Below, in pieces: positions 10,343-19,087 of a DNA stretch of 41,954 nucleotides; the stretch's first letter is position 1; each line of letters begins with the position of its first letter. The notes under the pieces are model-generated. The model was not told where the DNA came from and ran no database searches. It saw only the letters and a list, made by a program, of their open reading frames with translations. Both the position numbers and the translations under genes were made by a program. The stretch is from Thermoplasmata archaeon (lineage in GTDB: Archaea > Thermoplasmatota > Thermoplasmata > Lutacidiplasmatales > UBA184): positions 1 to 41,954 of the forward strand of contig JASHQX010000002.1 in the NCBI GenBank assembly GCA_030038895.1, read 5' to 3'.

Positions 10343-10999
10343 ATGCCGGACGAGGAAACGGTCGCCGAACCGCCATCGATGCCGAGCGATGGCCAGGATA
10401 TTCGCCCCGGCGAGCTCCTCGTCCCCGAGGACACCTACCTCACCTCGGGGATCCACATCGGGACCCAGCAGAAGTCGGCGTCGATGCGCCGGTTCGTCTT
10501 CAAGGTCCGTTTCGATGGGCTCCACGTTCTCGACGTCCGCGAGACGGACCGCCGGATCCGCTTGGCGGCGAAGTTCCTCGCCCGGTTTCCCCCCGACCGG
10601 GTCCTCGTCGTCTCCCAGCGCCAGTACGGTCAGAAGCCGGTGCGGATCTTCGCGAAGACCATCAGCGCGATCTCCTTCGCCGAGCGGTTCGTCCCCGGGT
10701 GCCTCACCAACCCGAACCTCGAGGAGTACTTCGAGCCGAAGGTCCTGCTCGTCACCGACCCCGCGACGGACCAGCAGGCGCTCAGCGAGGCCGTTTCGAT
10801 CGGGATCCCGGTCGTCGGGCTCTGCGACGTTAACAACGAAACCCGGAACGTCGACCTCGTCATCCCCGCGAACAATAAGGGTCGGGTCGCGCTCGCCACG
10901 ATCTACTGGCTCCTCGCCCGAGAGGTCCTTCGTGCCCGCGCCGGAGGCACCGAGGTGGAATTCACGCCGACGGTCGAGGACTTCCAGGCCGCGCTCTAG
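10343..10999 (+). CDS. rps2: Small ribosomal subunit protein S2 (uS2)
   Basis: TSGIHIGTQQKSASMRRFVFKVRFDGLHVLDV..., RFVPGCLTNPNLEEYFEPKVLLVTDPATDQQALSEA; eno-rps2 order is common in archaea. Confidence 0.95.
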   Translation: MPDEETVAEPPSMPSDGQDIRPGELLVPEDTYLTSGIHIGTQQKSASMRRFVFKVRFDGLHVLDVRETDRRIRLAAKFLARFPPDRVLVVSQRQYGQKPVRIFAKTISAISFAERFVPGCLTNPNLEEYFEPKVLLVTDPATDQQALSEAVSIGIPVVGLCDVNNETRNVDLVIPANNKGRVALATIYWLLAREVLRARAGGTEVEFTPTVEDFQAAL

Positions 11000-11023
11000 G
11001 GTGACCAGGGGCCTGTTCGGACC

Positions 11024-11035
11024 GCTTTTAACGGA
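11024..11035 (+). promoter_or_regulatory. Probable archaeal TATA box for the TrmB-like gene
   Basis: gcttttaacg about 25 nt upstream of the GTG start, consistent with leaderless initiation. Confidence 0.45.
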
Positions 11036-11053
11036 CGCCGCTCTAGGAGGGCC

Positions 11054-12328
11054 GTGGGGCGTCCGGGATCGGGCCTGCTCGAACTTCTCTCCGAACATGG
11101 GGTACCGGAGAAGGCCGCCCGGGTCTACCTGGCCGCGTGCCGCACCGGCCCGCAGACCGCGAGCGAGCTCGCGCGCCTGTCGGCCGTGAACCGAGTCGAC
11201 ACGTACCGGTACATCAAGCAGCTCACCGCCGAGCGACTTCTCAAGGCGACCGGCGGCCGCCCCCGGCGGTTCGCCGCGACCTCGCCGGACGACCTCATCG
11301 ACCGATGGATCCGGCGGGCCTCCGAGCGCCTGCACCAGCTCGAGGAGGACCGGGAAAAGGTGCTGGCCGACTGGGAGGAGAGCCGCACGGATGTCGAGGA
11401 CGGCGATCCCCGCAAATTCGCGGTCCTCGAGGGCCGGGAAGCCATTCGCCGGTTCCTCCTGAAGCGGATCGGAACCGCGGAACGCCAGATCCTGGTCTCG
11501 AGCACGGGGCCCACACTCCCGATGCTGATCGACGAGGGACTGGACCGCGCGCTCCGGACCGCTGCGGGCCGGGGGGTCAAGGTCCGGCTCCTGACGGAGA
11601 TCTACCCGACCAACCTGGTCGAGGCGAAGCTATTCGAGACGTTCGCCGAGGTCCGTCACTCGAAGGGGCCGGTCGCGAATCGGGCGCTCGTATTCGATCG
11701 GCTCGGGGCGCTCGTCTTCGTATCGGGGGAGGACGGGCACGGCCGTCCGGGGGAGGAGCAGATCGCGCTCTGGTCGTCCGCCCCGATGTTCGTCCAGCTC
11801 GCCCGGGATTACCACCGGAGGGCGTGGACGCCGGCCGCCAAGGCAGAGGCCCGGGTCGTGGAGCTCGAGAACCCCCCCGCGGCGGTGCTGCCGGTCGTTG
11901 CGGGGAAGGAGGCGGTCCCGTTCCAGCGACTGAAGGAGATCGCGAAGCTTGGGATGCGTGCCTCGGGCGTCCGCGAGCTCCGCCTTCACCTGCCCGAGCT
12001 CATCGAGACGATCGCGCGGCAGCTCGGACGCGAGATCGCCGGGCAGATCGACGGCCGGACCCCCGAGGAGATCGCGCGCTCACTCGCGCAGTACTACGAG
12101 GCCCACACGATGGGACGCCTCACGATGCTCAAGGAGCACCCGCTGACCCTCCGCGTGACCGGGTGCTTCGCCTGTACCCGCGACTCACCCGAGATCGGCC
12201 GGGTCCTCTGCCCCCAATTGCTCGGGGCCGTCTTCGAGACTCGCCTCGGTCAGCACTGGGAGGTCTCGAAGCCCGATCCCACGAAGCACGCGGCCCGGGG
12301 CTGCGTCTTCACCGCGACCCCGGCGTGA
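11054..12328 (+). CDS. TrmB-family transcriptional regulator with additional Cys-containing C-terminal domain
   Basis: N-terminal HTH (LLELLSEHGVPEKAARVYLAACRTGPQTASELARLSAVNRVDTYRYIKQL), middle TrmB-type sensor region, C-terminal GCFACTRDSPEIGRVLCPQLLGAVFE...CVFTATPA. Confidence 0.82.
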   Translation: MGRPGSGLLELLSEHGVPEKAARVYLAACRTGPQTASELARLSAVNRVDTYRYIKQLTAERLLKATGGRPRRFAATSPDDLIDRWIRRASERLHQLEEDREKVLADWEESRTDVEDGDPRKFAVLEGREAIRRFLLKRIGTAERQILVSSTGPTLPMLIDEGLDRALRTAAGRGVKVRLLTEIYPTNLVEAKLFETFAEVRHSKGPVANRALVFDRLGALVFVSGEDGHGRPGEEQIALWSSAPMFVQLARDYHRRAWTPAAKAEARVVELENPPAAVLPVVAGKEAVPFQRLKEIAKLGMRASGVRELRLHLPELIETIARQLGREIAGQIDGRTPEEIARSLAQYYEAHTMGRLTMLKEHPLTLRVTGCFACTRDSPEIGRVLCPQLLGAVFETRLGQHWEVSKPDPTKHAARGCVFTATPA

Positions 12329-12377
12329 TTCTCGGCCGCCGGCCCGAGAGACGTCCGCGATCGAGGCCGGACGGAGT

Positions 12378-13133
12378 TCAGTGGGTCGCCCCGACCGTCT
12401 CCGCACTCCCCGTCGAAGCGGGACGGGTCGAGGGATGGAGTCCGCACTCCTTCACGCCCGACTCCCACCACCACCGGCCGCTTCGCGGGTCAGCGCCGGG
12501 GGGGACCGCTCGCGTGCACGGGGCGCACCCGATGCTCGGGAACCCCTTTGCATGCAGGTGGTTGATCGGGACGTTTTGTTCCCGAACGTACCGCATCACG
12601 TCGTCCCAGCTCCAGTCCGCCAGTGGGCTGATTTTCCAGATCCCCCCGTGCGTGGGGTCCCGGGCGAGCCGCTCGACCTCCGAGCGCTCGGCCGACTGTT
12701 CCCGACGCAGACCGACGATCCAAGCTTCGGCCCCCTTCAGGGCGCGGTTGAGCGGCAGGACCTTGCGAACGTTGCAGCATGCCTTGCGGTTCTCGATCGA
12801 GTAGTAGAACAGGTTCGGTCCGCCACGACGGACCAGCTCCTCGACGTCCGCCCGGTCCGGGAAGACCACCTCGATGGGGACGTTGTAGCGTTCGTGGGCC
12901 TCCTGCATGAGGTCGTACGTCTCCTGGAAAAGGCGGCCGGTGTCGAGCGTGATAACGCGGATCCTTCGGCCGGCCCCGGGAGAACTGTTCGCGATCATGT
13001 CGAGCAGCACCATGTCCTCGGCACCAAAGCTGCAGGCGAAGACCGCCCGCTCCCCGAACCGGGATCCGGCCCAGTCAAGACACTCCTCCGCGCTTCGCCC
13101 GGCTAGCTCTTGGGCCTCCTCGCTGGTATCCAT
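12378..13133 (-). CDS. cysH: Phosphoadenosine/adenosine phosphosulfate reductase, Fe-S type
   Basis: FACSFGAEDMVLLDMI, VITLDTGRLFQETYDL, KACCNVRKVLPL, WIVGLRREQSAERS, GCAPCTRAV, ECGLH (CC...CxxC cluster motif). Confidence 0.93.
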   Translation of the reverse strand: MDTSEEAQELAGRSAEECLDWAGSRFGERAVFACSFGAEDMVLLDMIANSSPGAGRRIRVITLDTGRLFQETYDLMQEAHERYNVPIEVVFPDRADVEELVRRGGPNLFYYSIENRKACCNVRKVLPLNRALKGAEAWIVGLRREQSAERSEVERLARDPTHGGIWKISPLADWSWDDVMRYVREQNVPINHLHAKGFPSIGCAPCTRAVPPGADPRSGRWWWESGVKECGLHPSTRPASTGSAETVGATH

Positions 13134-13383
13134 TTAAGAAACCCAGCCGGCCGTCGGTCTTATACGATGCAATAGGTGAAATTTACGTTGAAAAGGCGAA
13201 CGATTGGTTGGCCGGCGGCCCCCCTCGCCGCAGAATCTACGTTCAGCCGACGACGCCACCCGGTCGACCCCCCCTCGTCCGGCCCTCCTCGGGGCCGCGG
13301 CGCAGCGGGACCTCGGAAGGGGTGCCACAGCGGGGCATGGTGTAGCAGGTGTAAGCAACAAGAGATACAGCGCGGTGACCAAC

Positions 13384-13393
13384 CTATATATAG
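13384..13393 (+). promoter_or_regulatory. Probable TATA box of the TFB gene
   Basis: ctatatatag about 30-38 nt upstream of ATG 13423, in a GC-rich background. Confidence 0.6.
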
Positions 13394-13422
13394 ACGCCTG
13401 TAATTAACCGACCGCAGAAGCT

Positions 13423-14517
13423 ATGAACGCACATCCACCCGCCCCGTCAACTCATCGCCCCCGTTCGGTGGCCGTCAAGTCGCCGGTACGTGCCGCTCCG
13501 ATGGAGTCGGCCCCTCTCGCCCCCTCGCCTCCCCCCTCCGATGTTTGTCCGAACTGCGGCTCCACGCACCTGATCCGGGACGAGATCCGCGGCGAGGTCG
13601 TCTGCGCGGACTGCGGTCTCGTGGTCGACCAGAGCGCTCTCGTCAGCGACCGGGGCCAGCGCGGCTCGAAGGAGGACACGGGTCGCGAGGCCCGTGGCTG
13701 GGGGCCGGTCATCTCCCCGCTGATGCCCGACAAGGGTCTCTTCAGCGAGATCGGCGTCCCGACCCGCGACTTCCAGGGCAATTCGCTCTCCCGCAACACG
13801 TCGCTGAAGTTCTATCACCTGCGCAAGCTCAACCACCGGTTGCGCGCGGCGCGCACGCACCAGAGGAACCTCGTGGTCGCCCTCGGAGAGCTCAACCGTC
13901 TCGCCGGGGTTCTCGGCCTCTCGCGCGAGGTGAAGGAGTCGGCTACCTACATCTACCGCCGGGCGCTCGAGCACAAGGCGACCCGCGGAAAGAAGATCGT
14001 CGCGCTGGTCGCGGCGAGCGTCTATGCGGCGTGCCGGCAGTGCCACGTGCCGCGGACGATGAAGGAGATCATCGCGCACTCCAAGGCGACCAAGATCGAG
14101 GTCGGCCGAGCCTATACGCTCCTCGCGCGCGAGCTCAAGCTGGGCTTGAAGCCCGTCGAGCCACGCGACTACCTCGTCCGGTTCACGCAGGACCTGAACC
14201 TCTCGAAGGAAGTCCGTCAGAAGGTCCTCTCCCTCCTCGAGCAGGTCGAGCAGGTCTACTCCACGAGCGGCGTCTTGCCGAACGGGATCCTCGCGACGAT
14301 CATCTACATCGCCTCGAACCTGATGGGCGAGCCGCGCAGCCAGGACCGCATCGCGGCGGTCGCAAACGTGACGCCTGTGACAATCCGCAACCACTACAAG
14401 GAGCTTCTCGACCTCCTCGGGCTGCCGAAGAACCTGACGAACCCGCAGGCGCGCGGCACGCTGCCTCCCCTCATCGAGGAGAAGGTCGTCGCGGACTCGG
14501 CGGCGGCCGGCCACTAA
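13423..14517 (+). CDS. tfb: Transcription initiation factor IIB (TFB)
   Basis: Zinc ribbon CPNCGSTHLIRDEIRGEVVCADCGLVVD and two cyclin-like repeats (VAASVYAACRQCHVPRTMKEI, ATIIYIASNLMGEPRSQDRIAAVANVTPVTIRNHYKEL). Confidence 0.96.
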   Translation: MNAHPPAPSTHRPRSVAVKSPVRAAPMESAPLAPSPPPSDVCPNCGSTHLIRDEIRGEVVCADCGLVVDQSALVSDRGQRGSKEDTGREARGWGPVISPLMPDKGLFSEIGVPTRDFQGNSLSRNTSLKFYHLRKLNHRLRAARTHQRNLVVALGELNRLAGVLGLSREVKESATYIYRRALEHKATRGKKIVALVAASVYAACRQCHVPRTMKEIIAHSKATKIEVGRAYTLLARELKLGLKPVEPRDYLVRFTQDLNLSKEVRQKVLSLLEQVEQVYSTSGVLPNGILATIIYIASNLMGEPRSQDRIAAVANVTPVTIRNHYKELLDLLGLPKNLTNPQARGTLPPLIEEKVVADSAAAGH

Positions 14518-14551
14518 CGCCGAGCGGGCTGGCTTTCCGCCGCGCGAGCGT

Positions 14552-14570
14552 CCGGGGCCGCCGGCCCCGG
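14552..14570 (+). repeat. Perfect 8-bp hairpin ccggggcc-gcc-ggccccgg between tfb and the nuclease gene
   Basis: Inverted repeat read directly; located 35 nt after the tfb stop. Confidence 0.6.
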
Positions 14571-14597
14571 AAATGACAAGAGCCCCCGCGCGGCTCC

Positions 14598-15803
14598 GTG
14601 CGCGTGGCCACCGTCGCACCGCTGAGCTACTCCTCGTACCGCACATACCTGGAGTGCCCGCTACGGTGGAAGTTCCTGTACGTCGACCGTCTTCCAGAGG
14701 CGCCACGCGGATACTTCACCTTCGGCCGGGTGATCCACACGGTCCTCGAGGCACTCGTCCGACCGCTGGTGGTCCCTTCCGCGCGCAGGGTGAGCGAAGC
14801 CGAGTCGCAGCGGACGCTCGACGACTGGCAGAGCACCGCTCCCCCAGCCCCGACGGAGTGGATGACACGCGAGGCCCTCCTCGATTATTACGAACGGTCT
14901 TGGCTCAGCGATGGGTACGGGTCGGCCGAGGAGGAGGCCCGGTACCGCTCGCTCGGCCGGGACCTCCTGTCGCGCTACTACGACCGGATCGCCGAGGAAC
15001 GGCCGACCCCGATCGCGGTCGAGGAGCATCTCGAGGCGACCTGGGACGGGATCCCGGTCCACGGATACATCGACCGGATCGACCGGACCCAGGGCGGCGG
15101 GCTCGAGATCGTCGATTACAAGACGTCGCGCGAGCTCTCGCACGAGGACGCGCGCGATTCGGATCAGCTCACCCTCTACCAGGTGCTGGTCGAGCGCAAC
15201 TACTCCGAGCCCGTCGCGGGTCTCACGCTGTACCACCTGCGGTCGCTGAAGCCTCTCCGCGCTCCTCCGAGGGCCCCGACGGCGCTCTCGGTCCTGCACG
15301 AACGGATGGGCACGGTCAGCGACGGAATCCGTTCCGAGGCGTTCGAGCCGACGCCCGGCCGGCACTGCGCTCGGTGCGACTTCCGCTCGCGCTGCCCGGA
15401 ATTCCGCACGGTCCCGCCCTCAGACGAGACCCGACTCCGGGACCTCGTGGACCGGTTCGAGATGCTCCGAGCCGAAGAAGGGCGTGTCGCGCTGGAGCTC
15501 AAGAAGACCGCACAGGATCTCCACCGAGCGGCCGAGCAACTCGGAGTCCATCGCGTCCCCGGAACCCGATCCGTGGCGGTTCGCCGGAAGGAGGAAGCCT
15601 GGAAGTATTCGCCCGAAGCAGTCCGGCCGCTGCTCGAGCGCGTGGGTCGGGCGCACCTCCTGGGATCCGGGAGCCCGGAAGAGATCCGCCGGCTCCTTCG
15701 GGACCCCTCGATCGACCCGGAGACCCGTCGCCGACTCGCCGAGGTGGGCGCGCGCCGGGTCCGGTGGTACTGGGAACTCGAAGAACCCGACGGCGGCGGG
15801 TGA
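14598..15803 (+). CDS. RecB/Cas4-like PD-(D/E)XK exonuclease family protein with Fe-S cysteine motif
   Basis: SYSSYRTYLECPLRWKFLYVDRL, GYIDRIDRTQGGGLEIVDYKTSRE, DQLTLYQVLV, HCARCDFRSRCPEF. Confidence 0.85.
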   Translation: MRVATVAPLSYSSYRTYLECPLRWKFLYVDRLPEAPRGYFTFGRVIHTVLEALVRPLVVPSARRVSEAESQRTLDDWQSTAPPAPTEWMTREALLDYYERSWLSDGYGSAEEEARYRSLGRDLLSRYYDRIAEERPTPIAVEEHLEATWDGIPVHGYIDRIDRTQGGGLEIVDYKTSRELSHEDARDSDQLTLYQVLVERNYSEPVAGLTLYHLRSLKPLRAPPRAPTALSVLHERMGTVSDGIRSEAFEPTPGRHCARCDFRSRCPEFRTVPPSDETRLRDLVDRFEMLRAEEGRVALELKKTAQDLHRAAEQLGVHRVPGTRSVAVRRKEEAWKYSPEAVRPLLERVGRAHLLGSGSPEEIRRLLRDPSIDPETRRRLAEVGARRVRWYWELEEPDGGG

Positions 15804-15853
15804 ACCGGCAGGTCCTGGGCAAAGCATAAGACGCATCCTCGGTACCTCGCCGT

Positions 15854-16921
15854 ATGGGGGTTCCTCTCGCTTCGGAGAGCCGCCTCGCCTCGCTTCGGGG
15901 CCGTCGCCCGACGCTTGCGACCCTGTGCTCGCACTCGTCCCTGCAGATCTTTCATGGGGCCCGGTCCGAGGGGTACTCGACGCTCGGGCTCTGCGTCGGC
16001 GCTCCCCCGCGCTTCTATGACGCGTTTCCCCTCGCGCGGCCCGACCGATTCCTGTCGGTCCCCTCGGTCAAGGAGCTTCCCGGCGTGGCCGAACGCCTCC
16101 GGGCCGAGGGGGCGGTGATCGTCCCGCACGGCTCGTTCGTGGAATACGTCGGGGCGCAGACGTTCGCCGAGATCGACGTGCCGGTCTTCGGCAACCGGGC
16201 GGTCCTCGCCTGGGAGTCCGACCGGCGGAAGGAGCGCGACTGGCTCGAGCTCGCCGGAGTGTCGATGCCGAAGCGCTACGAGGACGCGTCGGAGGTCGAC
16301 GGCCCGGTGATCGTGAAGTACTACGGCGCGAAGGGCGGGAAGGGGTTCTACCTCGCGAAGAACCGCGAGGCGCTCGAAGACTTCCACCCGACCGGGCCGT
16401 ACGTCATCCAGGAGTACGTCCTCGGAACGCGGTACTACATGCACTTCTTCTACTCCCCCCTCTCCGACCGCGGCTACCGGGTCGGGCACGGCTCGCTGGA
16501 ACTACTCGGGATGGACCGGCGGGACGAAGCGAATATCGACGAGCTCTACAAGCTCGGCGCCCAGGAGGAGCTCCTCCGGGCCGGGATCCGTCCGACGTTC
16601 GTCGTGACCGGCAACGTCCCCGTCGTCCTCCGCGAATCCTTGCTCCCCCAGGCGTTCGACGTTGCAGCACGGATCGTCGAGCGCTCGATCGATCTCTTCG
16701 GCGGGATGGTGGGGCCGTTCTGCGTCGAGGGGATCATGACGGAGGAGCTCGACTTCAAGGTGTTTGAAATCTCGACCCGCATCGTCGCGGGAACGAACCT
16801 GTTCATCTCTGGAAGCCCGTACTCCGACCTCGTCGCCCCGGGCCTGTCGACGGGACGGCGGATCGCTCAAGAGATCCGTCGCGGCGAGTCCGAGGGACGG
16901 CTGAACGAAATCCTGAGCTGA
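15854..16921 (+). CDS. purP: 5-formaminoimidazole-4-carboxamide ribonucleotide synthetase (PurP)
   Basis: LATLCSHSSLQIFHGARSEGYSTLGLC, VFGNRAVLAWESDRRKERDWLELAGVSMPKRY, VIVKYYGAKGGKGFYLAKN, PFCVEGIMTEELDFKVFEISTRIVAGTNLF. Confidence 0.94.
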   Translation: MGVPLASESRLASLRGRRPTLATLCSHSSLQIFHGARSEGYSTLGLCVGAPPRFYDAFPLARPDRFLSVPSVKELPGVAERLRAEGAVIVPHGSFVEYVGAQTFAEIDVPVFGNRAVLAWESDRRKERDWLELAGVSMPKRYEDASEVDGPVIVKYYGAKGGKGFYLAKNREALEDFHPTGPYVIQEYVLGTRYYMHFFYSPLSDRGYRVGHGSLELLGMDRRDEANIDELYKLGAQEELLRAGIRPTFVVTGNVPVVLRESLLPQAFDVAARIVERSIDLFGGMVGPFCVEGIMTEELDFKVFEISTRIVAGTNLFISGSPYSDLVAPGLSTGRRIAQEIRRGESEGRLNEILS

Positions 16922-17005
16922 AGCGGAGGACCCGGCGCTCGTGTCTTCCCCGCCGACGGCGCTGGGACGCACTGTTATTTCCATCGCGTTCCTCGGCCGC
17001 CGTTC

Positions 17006-17959
17006 ATGCCGTTCGCGATCGAGGCCCAGCATCTCAGAAAGGTCTATCCCAACTCTCCGCCCGGTTCCGCCGCGATCGACGACCTTTCGCTCGAGATCCC
17101 GACCGGTAGGATCTACGGGCTCATCGGCCGCAACGGCGCCGGAAAGACGACCTTCGTCCGGATCGCGTCGACCCAGCTCGAGCCGACGTCGGGGACGGTG
17201 ACGGTCCTCGGCCACAATGTCCAGGGCGAGGAGCGGGAGATCCGACCGCGAATCGCGTGCGTCCCCCAGGAGTCGCGTCCCCTCTATTTCCTCAACGTCG
17301 AGGAGGTCGTCTATCTCTACCTCAAGCTCCGTGGGCTCGATTCGCGGGACGCGCGCCGCCGCACCCGGGACGTCCTCGAGGAGCTGTCGCTGACCGAGTA
17401 CCGCAAGCGATCGGTCTCCCGTCTTTCCGGCGGGCTACGGCGACGGGCGATGTGCGCGATGGTCCTTGCCTCCGACGCGGAGGTCCTCTTCCTCGACGAG
17501 CCGACGACTGGGCTCGACCCGATCGCCCGGCGAGAGGTCTGGGAGGCGCTCCGGCGGGCGAGCCGCGAACAGCGAACGATCGTCCTCACGACCCACTACC
17601 TCGACGAGGCCGAGGCCCTCTCGACTCGCCTCGCGCTCGTCGAGCGGGGACGCGTGATGCTCGAGGGGACCCCCGCGGACCTTCGCGCGCGAGTGTTGTA
17701 CCCCTACCGCGTCGTGATCCAGGGCTCGTTCCCCCGGGAAGAGCTCGAGTCGCTCGGTCGCGTCTCCCCGATCGAGGGAGGCTACCTCATCTTCGCGCGG
17801 GAGGACGAGGCCCGTGAGATCGCCCGGCGGGCGCTCGAGCGGGGGATCCGGGTCTCGCTGGGGCCCGTGAGCCTCGAGGACATCTTCCTCGACGTGGTCG
17901 GGCGGGCAATCGATACCGACACCGCTTCCAACGATGCCGAGGTGGAAGCGGAGGCATGA
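17006..17959 (+). CDS. ABC transporter ATP-binding protein
   Basis: Walker A GRNGAGKTTF, signature RLSGGLRRRAM, Walker B VLFLDEPTTGLDP. Confidence 0.95.
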   Translation: MPFAIEAQHLRKVYPNSPPGSAAIDDLSLEIPTGRIYGLIGRNGAGKTTFVRIASTQLEPTSGTVTVLGHNVQGEEREIRPRIACVPQESRPLYFLNVEEVVYLYLKLRGLDSRDARRRTRDVLEELSLTEYRKRSVSRLSGGLRRRAMCAMVLASDAEVLFLDEPTTGLDPIARREVWEALRRASREQRTIVLTTHYLDEAEALSTRLALVERGRVMLEGTPADLRARVLYPYRVVIQGSFPREELESLGRVSPIEGGYLIFAREDEAREIARRALERGIRVSLGPVSLEDIFLDVVGRAIDTDTASNDAEVEAEA

Positions 17960-18702
17960 GCGAGCGCAACCGGCTCCGGTCCCTCCTCACGCTCGTCTGG
18001 CTGAATGGACTCGTCCCGATCCGCGACCAGCCGCTCTACATCCTCAACCTGCTCGCCTCGCCTCTGTCGTTCCTGTTCTTCATCGCGATCGTCTCCCGCG
18101 GCGCGCTCATCGCCTACGGGATCACGGGCGGGATGATCCTCACGATGCTCTCGGTGGGGACGGGACTGCAATCGGACCTCACGCACTACCGAATCGATCT
18201 CAAGTTCCAGGACACCGTCGTCGCCTCGCCGGTCGAGGCCCCGGTCTACGTCGGCGGGATGGCGCTGAGCGAGTTCGTCTACTCGTTCCCCGGTCTCGCG
18301 GTCTTCGTCTTCCTGTTCGTCCTGGCCCGCTTCGCTAACCTCTACACGCTCGCGGTCCTCGCCGGGGTCCTCGTCCTGGTCTGGGCTTTCGCGAGCGCGC
18401 TCGCTTTCACGCTCGCGACGTACTTCCGAGACGTCCGCGAGACGTTCCTCTTCAGCCCGCTCATCTCGCTCGCCCTGACGGTTCTCCCGCCGGTCTACTA
18501 CCCCATCTCCGCCCTTCCCTCGTGGGCCCAGTTCGCCGCAAAATTCTCTCCGACGACCTACGCCGCCTCCTTAGTCCAGGGCGCGGTCGGCCTCGCCCCG
18601 CTCTCCGAGCTTGGCGCGGCGATCGACTGGGGCGTCCTGGTCGGCTTCACGGCCGTCCTCTTCCTGATCGCGGCTCTCAAAGCGCGCTGGAAGGAGCCGT
18701 GA
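17956..18702 (+). CDS. ABC-2 type transporter permease
   Basis: 4-nt overlap with the ATPase gene; six hydrophobic segments, ABC-2 membrane protein pattern. Confidence 0.88.
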   Translation: MSERNRLRSLLTLVWLNGLVPIRDQPLYILNLLASPLSFLFFIAIVSRGALIAYGITGGMILTMLSVGTGLQSDLTHYRIDLKFQDTVVASPVEAPVYVGGMALSEFVYSFPGLAVFVFLFVLARFANLYTLAVLAGVLVLVWAFASALAFTLATYFRDVRETFLFSPLISLALTVLPPVYYPISALPSWAQFAAKFSPTTYAASLVQGAVGLAPLSELGAAIDWGVLVGFTAVLFLIAALKARWKEP

Positions 18703-18785
18703 GGACTTCGTCGGTCGCCCGAGTGATGTCGAACGCATTGCGAGACGCGACGTGTTAAGTACGAGGCGCTCCGTGCCGCCGCGCG

Positions 18786-19025
18786 ATGCTTTCTTTCGCG
18801 GATATCCGCAGCTACGAGACCTCGGACGAACGGTTCTCCCGCTGCCTCCTTTGCGGCCGCAACCTCGTCCTTCTACCCGACGACCGGCGGGGCGGATGCT
18901 GCTTCGACTGCCTCACCCTCTCGGTGCCGACGCCGATGCCGTGCCCGGAGTGCGGTGCGATGATTCCCGGCGAGGACCGTGCCGTCGGGTGCGCGAACTG
19001 CCACTGGTATCCGGTCCCGGATTGA
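18786..19025 (+). CDS. Small Cys-rich (zinc ribbon-like) protein, 79 aa
   Basis: CLLCGRN...GCCFDC...CPECGAMIPGEDRAVGCANCHW; plausible TATA (gtgttaagta) upstream. Confidence 0.6.
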   Translation: MLSFADIRSYETSDERFSRCLLCGRNLVLLPDDRRGGCCFDCLTLSVPTPMPCPECGAMIPGEDRAVGCANCHWYPVPD

Positions 19026-19087
19026 GAGGAGCCCGACAGTCGTCCCGCCAAGCTTATCGGTCGAATCCTCTCGTGCGTTGAGGGCGT

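Noticed and set aside
13447-14706. 419-aa minus-strand ORF antisense to tfb
   Set aside because: tfb on the plus strand is unequivocal; the antisense product has shadow composition
14573-15829. 418-aa plus-strand ORF overlapping the Cas4-like nuclease in another frame
   Set aside because: Arg/Pro-rich shadow frame; the 14598-15803 frame carries nuclease motifs
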